Source: Proteles cristata cristata (taxonomy: Eukaryota; Chordata; Mammalia; Carnivora; Hyaenidae). From it: 64,000 nucleotides of DNA. Where the stretch lies: assembly GCA_017311185.1 (NCBI GenBank), contig JAESUZ010000353.1, forward strand, positions 59,998 through 123,997, given 5' to 3'. Below, in pieces: positions 24,001 through 36,708 of the stretch. The translations under genes were made by a program, and so were the position numbers. Every line of letters starts with the position of its first letter. Position 1 is the stretch's first letter. The notes under the pieces are model-generated. The model saw only the letters and a program-made list of their open reading frames with translations. It was not told the origin of the DNA and searched no databases.

Positions 24001-24513
24001 AAACGTGAAAGGTTTGCCTACTTGCTTTGATTCAATAAAATTTTTCAGCAACGACTTTTAGTATACTTGCACCTTTGTACTGTTTTTAATAAAAAACATA
24101 TTCTTAATTTCTTTCTAAAAAAACTAATCTGCAATCCTAGATAATTGCCTTTGAGGATCCAAAAAGACAAAAGATACCATGACCTCAAAATTACGTTTAG
24201 TTTGAACACTTGGCAACAGGAGAAATTTTCACAAATATGCATAAAGCAGAGGATAGGAGGATCATTAGAATGGATTAACTCAAGATTGATGTTTGAAATG
24301 CCTATTGAGAGAAAAACTGAAACATCTTTAACAAGGTATTGTTCTTCTTAATGTGCGAACAATGTCTACTCATGTTATTCACAGATAAAATTAGCACATG
24401 AAGAAGGAAGGGTAGCTTCAATTTATAGTTAAAATAACATGTCTTTATCATATGCAAATGGCATTTTTATTTTTTATATAATTCCTAAAAACAGGATTAC
24501 AAAAGTGACTGTT
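21061..24513. other. No gene seen
   Basis: About 3.4 kb of unassigned AT-rich DNA. Weak MIR-like traces occur near 22040-22130 and 23560-23740, but I would not call them. Confidence 0.45.
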
Positions 24514-24530
24514 AAAAAGAGTAGAGAACT

Positions 24531-24760
24531 GGGGCACCTGGGTGGCTTAGTCGGTTAAGCGCCGACTTTCACTTAGGTCATGATCTCGTGGTTCCTGGGT
24601 TCTGGCCCCGCGTCGGGCTCTGTGCTGACTGCCAGCTCAGAGCCTGGAGCCTGTTTCAGTCTGTGACTCCCTCTCTCTCTGACCCTCCCCTGCTCACACT
24701 GTCTCTCTCTCTCTCTCCTAGAAATAAATAAATAAATAAATAAATAAAAAACATTAAAAA
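24531..24760 (+). mobile_element. CAN-SINE, young subfamily
   Basis: It starts GGGGCACCTGGGTGGCTTAG, has a polypyrimidine stretch, and ends (AAATA)n. A perfect 17-bp target-site duplication AAAAAGAGTAGAGAACT lies at 24514-24530 and 24761-24777. It carries the TTCAGTCTGTGACTCCC variant and the TAGAAATAAATA tail junction. Confidence 0.95.
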
Positions 24761-24777
24761 AAAAAGAGTAGAGAACT

Positions 24778-26579
24778 TAAATCACATTATCTGTTTTTCA
24801 GTCTAGGCCCTAATGATTAGTACTTGCATTAATGGTCAAATTACCTAGTTCTCTTAGGTCTTATGCTCCTATTGTATGAGAATGAATATACTGATGTACT
24901 TTACTTACAGAACTATTATATATTTGTATGAGAATGTGATCTTAAAATGTGTTAGCAATGGAAGCATAAGATATCCTTTTCATTTTTCATATGAACAGCC
25001 TAAATGCAGTTGTTTAGCTAGGTCTGATCCTTTGATCCTATAGTTTAGAAATATCAGGTCTCTTCACATATGAAATAAGAAAATTTTTAAGCATTTGGGT
25101 ATGTCTTATATCTATCACTAAAGCCTGATTTCAATAAAAAATACCAATTATGATATTTTTCTTGTCCCTCCCTTAAGATGTGCTATGACTGTTGCTTTTA
25201 AATTAAGCCATAATGCATAATTATTAAAGACCAATGCATTGATTTTAACTCTATCTCTAACTTTAATTCTCTATCATAGTTTTTCGTTTTTCATTAGTCA
25301 GCTACAATGGTCTAGAATTACCAACCAAAAAGAAAAGTGTCCATAATATGACCACAAAATATACTATACATCTAATTCTCTCGAATGGAACAGGTATAGA
25401 ATCCAGAAAAAAAGTGAATGTAATTGTGAGGCTGTGGTTCTCGGGTTATATAAGTTTTTATTATAGAAGCTTTTGCAACCACTTGAGTGAATCTTGACAA
25501 GGCACATTATCTCTCTGGATCTTTTTTTCCTATGTGATAAATATGTGCCTTTCTATCTTGAAAGATATTTTTTTTTGCCAAGATGTTTGTGTTCATTTTA
25601 TTCTTATATTTGATAGCTTTTCTATCCAAATAAAAGATTTTGTTCTCAAAACTGACTACATCATATGGTTGCTATAAATATGATGACTTAAGTTTTAGGA
25701 AAAAAATAAGCTAAATTGAAATGTAATGTATCATTAAGAAATATTAGAGAAAAACAACTTGTATTTTTGTATCTCTTTGTTGAATGTGATGTCATGAAAT
25801 ATCTTTTTTTTTTAATGGATAGCTAATTTTTATTAAGAATAATTCTTTCTTTAACACAAATGGTTTCCTGTGTGGTAAATAAAAGCGAGGACCACTTGTC
25901 AAACTGAAAAGTAAAATGTGAAGAAATGTCTAAAATGCCAAGCCCAGAAATTCAATTATTTTAAAGCTTTAAAAGATTTTTTTTATTCTTAATAATGTAC
26001 TGGAGTGAACACACACATTTGATATTGATGAACAGTAAAGTGATGATATGTCTTCAAAAACAAAAAATCAAAAGACCTAAACCCTTTGAACTGGGAGCCC
26101 AGCCCGAGGAGAAAAGGAGAGGGTGGTACAACAGTATTTTCTCAGAAACTGCAAAGTGAAGTGGAACTCTGATTTATAGCACACTCAATTAAGCAGAAAC
26201 CTAAGCAGCACAGGGAGATAGAGATTGAATTCTACTGACATTAAATAATTTCCCCAAACTTCAGTAGTCCCAGAAATAAAAATAGGGGATAAAAAAAAAA
26301 AACAGAGAAAATTGTCAACAATGTAATTCAAGATAACTTTCCCAAATTAAAATTAAAAAGTTAGCAAACAGAAAGGACCTACCTAATGTCCAGAAATGTA
26401 ATTAAATAGAGTTTTGTGATTATCATTTCAGAACACTAGAGATGAAGAGATCAGGGGAAAGTCTGTGGGACTTTCTCAGATAAAATAGGGTTAAAGAATA
26501 AATGTGTAACGTGTTGTGAATGATTTTAATTTTGGAATTCTCATTAACATTAGAAATTGGAGTCATTGGAATGATGTTT
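24778..26579. other. No gene seen
   Basis: AT-rich, unassigned. Nothing recognised. Confidence 0.5.
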
Positions 26580-27080
26580 TCAAAATTCTAGAATTCTACA
26601 CCCAAACATTAAATCAACTAAGTGTCAAGGTAAATTAAAGACCTTGTCAAAAATTCAAGATCTGAAAGACTGACTGCCCACATATAGCCTCTCAAGAAGT
26701 GACTAGAAATTAGCCTCCTTCAGAATGAGAGAGCAAAGAAAGATCAACAAATACATGAGACACATAAACCCAAATCTAACACAGGAAAGAGGCAAAAGCC
26801 TATCCCTAGGAAAATGGTAAATACATATCCTGGAAATCAGGTATGTGAGTCTGAATACAAATGTAGAACAGGTCAAAATGCACAAAGTGGGAAAAACAAA
26901 TAAGTAAGCAGTATTAGAGAAACCTCTGATTAGATGGAACTGAAGAACTAGTCTCAATTTTCTAAACAAAACATTATTCAGTTATTTACAGTTCATGACT
27001 TTTCTTAGGACTTTTTTTTTCAATGCCCAGAAGTAAGCATGAGTAAGATCAGAAAAAGATAATACACAGAATTCCAAACC
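26580..27080 (+). mobile_element. Possible ancient L1M-type fragment
   Basis: The stretch around TTCTACACCCAAACATTAAA, followed by a TTAAAGACCTTGTCAAAAAT segment, resembles a motif common in sense-strand L1M elements. It is degenerate and the ends are uncertain. Confidence 0.4.
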
Positions 27081-27506
27081 AAAATACTGTTAATTACTCT
27101 GGTTGTGAAAATTTCTATGTATCTCTCCTTTAAAAAGAATGGCACTTACAGCAGACCACCATAGTTGTACTTCTAGAAAGCAGTAAAAACAGAGTTTTTT
27201 TAACTTAACAGATTAAACATCCTTTAACTTGTGTATATTTATGACCTATCCAATAGTTTCATAGGAACTATACCTAGAAATGCATATTGTTTGGATATTT
27301 TAAGAGTGAACTAGTGAGATATGGCCACTCAAGGCATTATGATATAATCTATATATTGAAAGTATGTTCAATATAATCTATACTATGAAGACACTGCATT
27401 TTAAGCACTGGCGACCACAATGTGTATGATACTGTGCTATAAGCACATGATTTTTAAAACATTTAATAGTTTCATTAAAAGCCCTTTTCAAATTAACAAG
27501 AAATTA

Positions 27507-27721
27507 TTTTTTTTTAATGTTGTATTTATTTCTAGGAGAGAGAGAGAGACAGCGTGAGCAGGGGAGGGTCAGAGAGAGAGGGAGTCACAGACTGAAACAG
27601 GCTCCAGGCTCTGAGCTGGCAGTCAGCACAGAGCCCGACACGGGGCTCGAACCCACGAACCGCGAGATCATGACCTAAGCGAAAGTCGGACGCTTAACCG
27701 ACTAAGCCACCCAGGCGCCCC
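27507..27721 (-). mobile_element. CAN-SINE, young subfamily
   Basis: The complete head complement ends CCACCCAGGCGCCCC. It contains GGGAGTCACAGACTGAAACA and TTTATTTCTAGGAGAG, the subfamily markers. Target-site duplication unclear. Confidence 0.93.
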
Positions 27722-27825
27722 TTGGAAAACAATTTTAAAATATGACAACATTCCTGCCTTTAAGGAGTATATAGGCTATAGTAAAGTAGATTACATCATT
27801 GAATTCTCCTTCAAAACGTATCCAT

Positions 27826-28150
27826 TCAGTCACTCATTCTACAAATGTTCTAGTGTCTACTGTTTACCAGGTCCAGTCCTATTGCTAGACACAGAGATCT
27901 GAACAAGAGATGTATATCTCTTAATGCAGTGAACCTATGTCAGCAGAGATACACTAACAATGAACAAAGAATATCCAATGGAAAAATACATTATAGAGAA
28001 TGATAAAGCAGAGAAGGAGAATAAGCAGTGCCATTTTGTTATGAATGCCATTTTCAATAGGATGGCCAAGAAAAGCCTTACCGATGAAGCAATATTTGAG
28101 CACATACCTGAAGATGAGAGTAATTCATACAGATAGAGAGTGAAATAGCT
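27826..28150 (-). mobile_element. L2 fragment
   Basis: Antisense of the L2 3' end: CATTCAGTCACTCATTCTAC, CTACTGTTTACCAGGTCCAG, and later GAATGCCATTTTCAATAGGA. Degenerate. Confidence 0.55.
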
Positions 28151-28248
28151 TTTCATCATGAGGAAATAGAGTTATAAACCAAAGCTGACGGTCTTCGTAT
28201 TGGAGAAAACAATATATAATAATGTAATATTCAAAACCAAGATAGTTA

Positions 28249-28457
28249 GGATTGCCTAGGTGGTTCAGTCGGTTAAGAGTCTGACTTGGTTTCGGCTCAG
28301 GTCATGATCTCACAATTTCATAAGTTTGAAACCCACATCAGGCACTGTGCTGACAGCATGGAGCCTGCTTGGGATTCTCTCTCTCTCCTCCTCTGTCTGC
28401 CCTTCCCCCCCTCAAGCAGTTTCTCTCTCTCAAAATAAATAAATAAGCTTAAAAAAA
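28249..28457 (+). mobile_element. CAN-SINE, older type
   Basis: Head with CTAGGTGGTTCAGTCGGTTA, body GACAGCATGGAGCCTGCTTG, tail AAATAAATAAATAAGC. An imperfect duplication TTCAAAACCAAGATAGTTA / TTCAAAACCAAGGTAGCTA flanks it. Confidence 0.92.
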
Positions 28458-28476
28458 TTCAAAACCAAGGTAGCTA

Positions 28477-29510
28477 ATAAAGTTGCTGTAGTATTAAAAA
28501 GTCTATTGTAGTGCTATTTCAAATGGAATGAATGTAAAATAATTGAAAATACATTGTTTCCTAAGTTGTAAATGCACTCATCTCTGAACCCAGTAACTCC
28601 TGGAAAGGAGATTAAAATGAAAGAAGTTATATCCAAACATGCATTACTGTCATGCATTGTATCACAATGTCCTAGCACTTTTTCCAAAAAACAATTTTAC
28701 CCTCAATGTAGTGTCATCACAGCAATCCCCTCCAGAAATTCTGTCTTTAGTTATTTGTTAACTATGTAAAGATTAAAAATATATAGAAAGATTAAAATAC
28801 AATCGGTACCATACACCAAAAACAAACAAAAGCTTACATGGCCACATACTGTGAACATTTTCTAGGAGTATCTTGTATTTCTTCTTAAAATTTTACGATT
28901 CATCCATAGGTAGAAAACATCGTAGAAAAATTACCAACAAAAAAAAATTGTAAAAACAATGCCTGACCCAGTGCTCAACCCCCAGCAGGGCACACTGTTG
29001 GTAAATGGAGATAAAAATATGTACAAGTACAGAGATTTACTGACAATGGCAAATCATGATTGATCCTTGCAATTCTTTTCTCCATAGTGAATATATTATC
29101 TTAATGATCCTCAACCTCTGTAATATATTTGTGTATTAATACACTATCACAGTACACAGCACACTTTTAATTTGGAGATTTTTCATACTAATCTTGTAAT
29201 CAATACCTTGTTGATTGATTAAACAGTTTGAGGACCTGTTTTTAAAAATATGAATGATACCAGAAGGGCAGAGCCAAGCTGAAATCTGGCTGGCAAGAAA
29301 AGGAAATACTTCTAGAAGAGAAAGGAGGAATAATAAATAGTAGTATATGAAAAGAAACTCAAAGTCATTTTATTAATTTTGGTTTCCATGCAGAATGGCA
29401 CTATGATTTATTGTCATCATCTTCATGCAAAAAAATAACCCATATCATGATTTGATTTAATATATGTAGATAAGAAACTTATTCTCAACGGAAAGGAAGA
29501 CACCAGATCA
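28477..29510. other. No gene seen
   Basis: Unassigned AT-rich DNA. Confidence 0.5.
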
Positions 29511-29643
29511 GCTCTTCTCTGCTAAGATTCCATGGTCAAGCCTCTAACATACAATTTGTTTTTAATTCTATAATTTCCCTGGCAAATGGAAATTAGGCAC
29601 TACTCGGGACAAACTCATTTAGTTACACCATAAAGCCACTGAT
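29511..29643 (+). repeat. Diverged direct repeat, copy 1
   Basis: CTCTTCTCTGCTAAGATTC, a TCAAG-CTCTAACA segment, GGCAAATGGAAATTAGGCAC and TACTCGGGAC recur in the same order and orientation at 31062-31193. Confidence 0.55.
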
Positions 29644-30199
29644 ATCAAAGTCATGAAACTGAGCTTTTATTGTCACTTTACCTCTAATGTCATCAATGTT
29701 CCTACCCATAAAATGCTTCTTGACAAACCCGAAAATATGGAAATGTGCTGTCGATCATAAAGACAGTGGGGGAAAGTTATACTTTTATTTCAACCTAAAA
29801 GAGAAAAAATAATTCAATTTAGAGCATAAGCTTCATTCCTAATGATTTATATGTATGTTTTTACCAGAAAGGGTAGAAAGTGGTCACTGTTACTAACATA
29901 AATTTTTTAAAGTCATAAAACTACTGTTTTAAAACACCTCTCCATGAGGAGGATGATTTAATTTTTATTTAAATCTTGTAAAATACAGCAGTAAACTCAA
30001 TGGCTTAGCAAACTTAAAATAGAGTATTTTTTTGCACCTTTTCTAATGTTAAACATCCTAAATAAACTGTCCTGTGAATCCAATCCTAGAATACCAATAC
30101 AATGTTAATCTTTTTTTTCCTTCTATTTCTCCATGTTCTATGATTAAAGGATTATATAAAAAATAAATAATATATATATATAGTTTATGTTTTTAGATA

Positions 30200-30830
30200 A
30201 ACTCTAATAGGTGGTAAGTCATCTTTCCCCACACCTACTCCCTAAATTTATTTTTCAAATGTACATAAGAAATATAAATGGGGAAAAGCACATACAAAGA
30301 AAAATAATCCTCTCATCCATTCCAGGCATCATTCTCACTGAACAAATATTAGCAGTATCACTAAACTATTGTGAAAAGTTCCACATGTTGTTCACAAACC
30401 TATATGTCTATATACACATGTGCATCCATGTGCATATATTTTTTCCCACAAATGAAAGGATATGTCACATATTGTTATTTAATTGCCTTTTTGTTCACTA
30501 GAGCATAACTTGTATTTCTTTTCTAATGGTGCTTTCAGTTCCGCCTCATTCTTTTTGATAGTTGAAGACTATTCCAGTTTATGAGTGCTGTAATAATTTA
30601 TGTAACTTTTGTTTTAATGACTAATGCTGATGGGCATTTAGATTGTTTTCAGGTAGATTTCTATTACATGGCTCAAAGTATACCAAGTGCACACCTATTT
30701 GCCTTTATGTGCTAATATATGTAGGATACATTTGTAGTTGTAGAGCTGAGATAATGATTTATTTTTTGTTTTGTTTTGTACAACACATTGTAGTGAAAAA
30801 TCAGAGAAAACTGTGTGATCTGGGATGAGA
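30200..30830 (-). mobile_element. Ancient L1M 3' region, antisense
   Basis: CCTCATTCTTTTTGATAGTT, ATGGGCATTTAGATTGTTTT and ATATGTAGGATACATTTGTA match the antisense of the old L1M 3' region, which commonly reads 'tcattctttttaatggctg ... gacatttaggttgtttcc'. No frame is open. Confidence 0.6.
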
Positions 30831-31061
30831 CTCTCATTCCTTAAAAACAAATGGTTATATAAGAAATGTGCTAACACCTTGATACATTAAATAATGTTTA
30901 CTCAAGGTTAAATAAACTAAATAAACTATATTTAATTTTGATTTCATCTCTTAAGAAAATGAAATGAAAAATAGATGATATCCCCCTTTCATTCTTGATT
31001 ATAAGATCAAAGAGGACAATTGTAATGATAGCTGTCTCTTTATTGCATCCATAACATGTAA

Positions 31062-31193
31062 CTCTTCTCTGCTAAGATTCTGTCAAGTCTTCTGACACAG
31101 ATTTTTAAATTATTGTATTTTTTGGCAACTAGAAAATACGCACTACTCAGGACTCGCTCACTTAATTATATGATAAGACCTCTGATTATTTCT
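31062..31193 (+). repeat. Diverged direct repeat, copy 2
   Basis: CTCTTCTCTGCTAAGATTC, GGCAACTAGAAAATACGCAC and TACTCAGGACTCGCTCACTT match copy 1, 1.55 kb to the left. L1M sequence lies between the copies. Confidence 0.55.
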
Positions 31194-31925
31194 TTAGAAT
31201 TTTATGCTAGTATCACAGAAATTACCACATGCATCAACTACTTAAAGTATATCATAAATTATTTTATGAATTTCAAACATTTCCATGTTAAGTGCTATTC
31301 TACACCATGTAGTTCAGTGCTTGGTGGGCTCAGTAATTTTCTCTTGAGTTAAAAACAGCAGGTGCCCTCTCAAAGAGACCATAACATAAAAGATGGAAAA
31401 TAACATTCTATAGGAACAAGGAGCATTAACTGTGTATCTTTTTAACTTCTGTGCTTCACACAATATCCAACTAGCACAGAATAGTCAGCCTGAAAAATAT
31501 GTATGGATTTATAGTTTCCTCTTTCAAGATTCAGGAAAATAGTATTAAATCCATTTAGCAATGGGACAACATATTATATCATAACTTTACATATTGATAA
31601 TGTTTTCTTAGTTAGGGGGCACAATTTTATATATGAATCAATGTAAAGAGAAAGGGAGGTAGAAGAGTTTATAAGAAATTAAATAACATTAGTAATATTA
31701 ATCAATCATCTAATAGTTGTTCTAGATGTTATTTTAAAATAATGTATTTTTAATATATGTTAAGCAAAAAGAAAGATATGTCTTTCAATAACATGTAGAA
31801 ATTAATTGCCTGGGTGGCCCAAATTTCACTTTTAATGCTTGTAAAATTAAACAAGGAAAATATATATTATTACTTAAAAGTGAATAATTTTTGATAAAAT
31901 TTTACATGGAGACTGGGTAATGGAC
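31194..31925. other. No gene seen
   Basis: Unassigned AT-rich DNA. Confidence 0.5.
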
Positions 31926-31940
31926 TCAATGAGGTCTTTA

Positions 31941-32156
31941 TTTTATTTTATTTTTTTAATTTATTTCTAGGAGAGAGAGAGAGACAGCATGAGCAGGGGA
32001 GGGTCAGAGAGAGAGGGAGTCACAGACTGAAACAGGCTCCAGGCTCTGAGCTGGCCGTCAGCACAGAGCCAGACGCGGGGCTCGAACCCACAAACCGCGA
32101 GATCATGACCCAAGCGAAAGTCGGACGCTTAACCGACTAAGCCACCCAGGTGCCCC
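31941..32156 (-). mobile_element. CAN-SINE, young subfamily
   Basis: A perfect 15-bp target-site duplication TCAATGAGGTCTTTA lies at 31926-31940 and 32157-32171. It carries the same TCACAGACTGAAACAGG and TTTCTAGGAGAG markers as the 27.5-kb copy. Confidence 0.95.
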
Positions 32157-32249
32157 TCAATGAGGTCTTTAAATTATTATATCTCATACACCAATAAAGG
32201 CTAATAGAGTTACTGTACCAATTAATGGAAAAAAAACCTTGAGGGTTAT

Positions 32250-33650
32250 AAGTAAAAGCTAAACACAATGAAATGTTTGAGAAAATTTCTGCTGTCTTCC
32301 AAAGTGACTGAAAACAGCGGAATAGCTTGTTTGAAAATATTGCTTCCATAAAAGTTCAACCAGAGAAGTCTGAAAAAACATAAATAAGAGAAATAAAAAA
32401 ACAACTGTTTGAAGATGCTGGGAGGTTCCAAATCAGTCCAGAACTTGAGGGCCAAGATTCTAGAAACAAGGGAGACCCAGAAAAGACAATTTAATTTAAT
32501 TTGGTGTAACTTTTACACTTAAGAAATTGCGAGACTGAGAGGTGGCAAAGAAAAAAGAAGCTTAAAAACTGAGTACATAAGAGGATCATTAGATCATCTT
32601 ACAAACCTAAAAAAAAAATTTTGATTTCAGAGTCCTCTGAGGAAGGGGGCTACTGGAAAGAACCTCAGACTTTCAGCTAATACCTCCAGAATACTAAAAA
32701 CCAAAGGGTCAAGAGAAACCAAAAATAGATAAACCCCCAAACAAATGCCAGAAAAATTATTGTCAACCTCTTAACACATATCAAATGAAAATATTCTTTA
32801 AAAATGTCAACAAAACAAAGATATTTTTATACAAATAAAACTAAAATAATTCATTATCCAAACACTGAAACCAAAGAAAGGGCTAAAGACTGACTTTTCA
32901 TGAAGAAGAAAAAGGATCCAAGATGGAAACATGGTGAAACATAAGGAATGAAGGATAAGCAAAGAATAAACATTTAAAGACATCTAAATAAATATCAAAT
33001 ACACACACTAACAATAATTATAGGTATGATTTAAAATATAATCAAAATACATAGCAATAGTAACTTAGATGTTACGGAAGTAAATAAATTTAAAATGTTA
33101 GAAAATTCATAGAATAATTTATTATTGATTTTAAGTACTTAATGATGCATGCTGTAATTTCTGTGACACTAGTATAAAATCCTGAAGAAATAAATAACAA
33201 GATAGTTAATGGAGAAAAAAAAGGAATTTTTAAGTAACTTGAACGGAAAATAGGAGCACTTGTGCGGCATAGTCAGTTAAGCATTCTACTCTTCCATTGG
33301 TTTAGGTCATAATCTCAGAGTCCATGAGTGTGAGCCCCACATGGGGAACTTCACTGACAGCATGGAGCCTGCTTGGGATTCTCTCTCCCTCCATCCCTCT
33401 CCCGCCCCCCCCCCACATGCATCCCTCTCTTTCTCTCTCAAAATAGATAAATAAGCATCAAAAAGAGAGACAGAGAGAGAGAGAAGTGAAAATAACATAG
33501 TAAAATAGAAACAAAAAAGCAAGGGGCAAAATGGCAGATTTAAACTTAGGTACATTAGTAATTACATTAAGTATAAATGGCAAAAAACAAAGCGCTACTT
33601 AAATTTATATATAAAATCATTATCAGATATTTTGAAGTCTACTCTTACAA
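32250..33650 (+). mobile_element. Ancient L1M-type fragment, interrupted by a SINE
   Basis: The A-rich sense strand resembles old mammalian L1 (L1M). The stretch 33530-33600 reads like the start of ORF2 (ATGGCAGATTTAAACTTAGG, then ATTACATTAAGTATAAATGG). A SINE at 33252-33468 splits it. The boundaries are approximate and the subfamily cannot be named by eye. Confidence 0.5.
33252..33468 (+). mobile_element. CAN-SINE, older type, inside L1M sequence
   Basis: A degenerate head (GGCATAGTCAGTTAAGCATT), the GACAGCATGGAGCCTGCTTG body, and an interrupted C-run near 33403-33413. The tail merges into a (GA)n run (about 33463-33484). Confidence 0.85.
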
Positions 33651-34529
33651 ATTTCAGGGAAAAAGGCAATTATCAATAAAAGGAAAATGAATAAAATGAA
33701 GAAGGACACAGACAATGCAGAAAAAGAAAATACCCCCCCCCAAAATGAATGAGAGAGAGAAAATAAGGGACATTGAGAGGTAGAAAAATGGGGAATGCTG
33801 ATTAGACATGGCGATGTGGATGGGAAAAGAGAAGTATATACATAAAACTATGATCTGATTCATAACTGGGATAACTTTAACTTCAATTTTAAATAGAAAA
33901 GGAAATTCTTAAAATAAAACAACCTTCCTATTACCAGTTTTAGATAGATCATTCTCAAACATCTAGAAATAGTGGCTTTAACATTTTCATTTATCTTGTA
34001 TTTTAAAGGTAACTGAAACAACTCTCCAAGAGAGATGAAAAAGATACTCCTTTACCCTAAAAAACTTTTTAAAACATGATGCATAACATTCTATAATTCC
34101 AAGGGTTTATGGTAAAACTCAATAGCATGGCCTAGGACATTCTGATTGAGGACTCAAATCATCAGGTAGAAAAGAGCAATCCATTTCTCTGCTTTTGATG
34201 GATTTACTCTAAGGGTCTTCATTTTTTTTTTTAAGTTTCATCAGTCATTTGATACATAAAAAAAGATGTGATATCCAGGTTTAGAGTGAAAGGTAGATAA
34301 TGTCTTCCCACATACTATACAATGCTGATTTATTCAAAACATCTAGAGATGATCAACTTAGAATTTCTCTTCCTTAACTGGCCTACTTAGGCTGGGACAT
34401 AGTGCACTGGAAGTGGAAGGGAGAGTAAAATCTGAATAGGCTATTAATGTAGCTGCCATATCAAAAATGCTCAGATAGTCCAAACAGCTAAAATCATACA
34501 ATTTTTAGAAAGAAATGGCTACTGTAACT
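33651..34529. other. No gene seen
   Basis: A-rich sequence that may continue the L1M fragment to the left, but no landmark is clear. Confidence 0.4.
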
Positions 34530-34615
34530 CATTTATTCATGTATGAAACAGAATACTTAATGCTTCCTTTCTATCAGATGCTTTGTTAGGTGTTAGAAAT
34601 TGAAAATAAAAATAT
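34530..34615 (-). mobile_element. L2 3' end remnant
   Basis: CATTTATTCATGTATGAAAC, then CAGATGCTTTGTTAGGTGTT, resembles the antisense L2 3' end. Weak. Confidence 0.4.
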
Positions 34616-34890
34616 ACCTACGGATTCTCAGATATCTGCATGAAATAAAATAGTCTAAATAATATACCATAGAGATGTGTACACGGTCGTACCACTGAAT
34701 TTTTTACAAAAGGCACAGACAATTAAATTTTGTTGGATGGAAGGGATCAGCAAACATCATATGGAGAAATCAACTTAAACTGAATTCTGCAAAACTAGCA
34801 GATGCTTTCCAGCTGGGGGTGGGCGGGGACGGTTATCTAAGAAGGAATGGGATAAGCAAAAGCATGGAAGAGACATGGAAAATAAAAGAT

Positions 34891-35006
34891 GTGTGGCATC
34901 TGGCTGGCTCAGATGGAAGAGCATACAACTCTTGATCTCAGGGTTGTGAGTTCTAGTCCAATGATAGGTGTAGAGATTACAAAAATATAAACTTAAAAAA
35001 AAAAAA
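34891..35006 (+). mobile_element. Short tRNA-Lys-derived CAN-SINE, old caniform/feliform type
   Basis: GGCTGGCTCAGATGGAAGAG, CTCTTGATCTCAGGGTTGTG and TAGGTGTAGAGATTAC match the shorter, older carnivore SINEC type. It is flanked by near-identical GAAAATAAAAGAT (34878-34890) and GAAAATTAAAGAT (35007-35019). Confidence 0.88.
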
Positions 35007-35019
35007 GAAAATTAAAGAT

Positions 35020-35649
35020 TCCAAAGAGGGGCAAGACATAGGATCTTTGATGCATTACAATAGTTAGTTTGGATATGCCCTCCCCATAGATACTGAGGAA
35101 TTTATGAATTACTAACATAAGCATGACATTATTAAATTTGTGTTTTATCTAGATGACAATGGTAAAAAGATGAAGGGTGAATTTTAACAGTGTGAGGAAA
35201 TTGCAAGGAAAAGCACAATAAAAATCCAATTATGATACTCCAAAAGAATATATTTGGGGGATAAAGCATTTTAGGGGTGAGAGAAGAACAGACATGTAAT
35301 ATCTACATATTAGAGACCATTTAAATAATTCTCAACATCGGAATGTGATTTTTTAAAAAACCATTATCAAATAATACTCAACATATGCACTATATTTTTG
35401 TTCAAGCCACTAATTTCTGGGTTTGCATAACTTTAAGTTGGCTGTCAGTCACTTTCAAAACTAATACGCTATTCCTGGGATTATTGCAACTTCTAGAGAT
35501 AGGCGGGTTAGGAAGCAAATTTATGTTTTAAATCTATATGTTGCGAAGTGAATAATTTACATCATGGGGTATTAGTTGTACTAGTAAGAAATAAAGATTA
35601 AAGGTAAGATAAATAGTATCATTTACCTTATTTAACATATGATCCTAGA

Positions 35650-35686
<37 letters not shown>

Positions 35687-36481
35687 GTCTGCATATTGTA
35701 CTTTAATTAGCATGAACACTGAATGTGGAAAAATATATCATACTGGAAAGTTATCTCTATACCATAGCAAACATTTGAAATTAGGTCAAATAGATGATTA
35801 ACAGAAAACAATATGACAAAACAAGTCTTAAATCTGCAAAATACTGTGAAAATTGAAAACTCTACTAAATCACAAACACACCAAAGAATATCTTGCATTA
35901 ATCTCTCATAGTCAATGGCAATAAGGACCGTGTTTGACAATGGGTTTTATGCCCGTTGTACTAACGTAATTATTAATAGCATCATTTTTCAGTCTCTAAA
36001 GTGATCACATTGGATAATAAATTATCTGTTCACTCTAGTTTTAGGCCTGTCAGATTTTCCTTGATTTTCATCAATGCCTTATATTCATGCCCTGGGTCTC
36101 TCTTGTCTCTGCTTTATACATATTATATCAAAATTAGCAATTCCTTGAGAAATACTTTATAACAGCAGTAGTGTGGGGTTGAAGGGAAGAATGCAGGGAC
36201 TTGTTTAGAAGTGGGAAAGTATGTCATTTCAGTTGTATTTCTTCATATATACCTTCTTCATTTTAAAGGACAAGAAAACCTATGGTAGTAATAAAACTCC
36301 AGAAGGGAACATCATAAAGAACAGGTATTAGAGAACAACAATTTTATCAAATTAATGGTGGCTAAATATTTAATACACTTCATAAAAACTAGTCAAATTC
36401 ACTTTCATAGTAGATAGATTTTATTTATGAAACTAAAGGAAACTCAAACAGCATTTTAGCTTACAGTGGTTTGACTAAGAT
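35020..36481. other. No gene seen
   Basis: Unassigned apart from the (GT)n at 35652. Confidence 0.5.
35652..35684. repeat. (GT)n microsatellite
   Basis: Uninterrupted GT dinucleotides, about 16 units. Confidence 0.95.
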
Positions 36482-36492
36482 GAGGGCAATTT

Positions 36493-36708
36493 TTTTTAAT
36501 GTTTTATTTATTTCTGAGAGAGAGAGAGAGAGACAGCGTGAGCAGGAAAGGGTCAGAGAGAGCAGGAGACACAGAATCTGAAACAGGCTCCAGGCTCTGA
36601 GCTAGCCATCAGCACAGAGTCCGACTCAGGGCTCAAACCCACGAACCATGTGATCATGACCTGAGCCTAAGTTGGACACTTAAGCAACTGAGCCACCCCG
36701 GTGCCCCA
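36493..36708 (-). mobile_element. CAN-SINE
   Basis: Complement of the head at the right end (GAGCCACCCCGGTGCCCC), GA-rich polypyrimidine complement, and poly-T. GAGGGCAATTT flanks it at 36482-36492 and 36710-36720. Confidence 0.93.
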
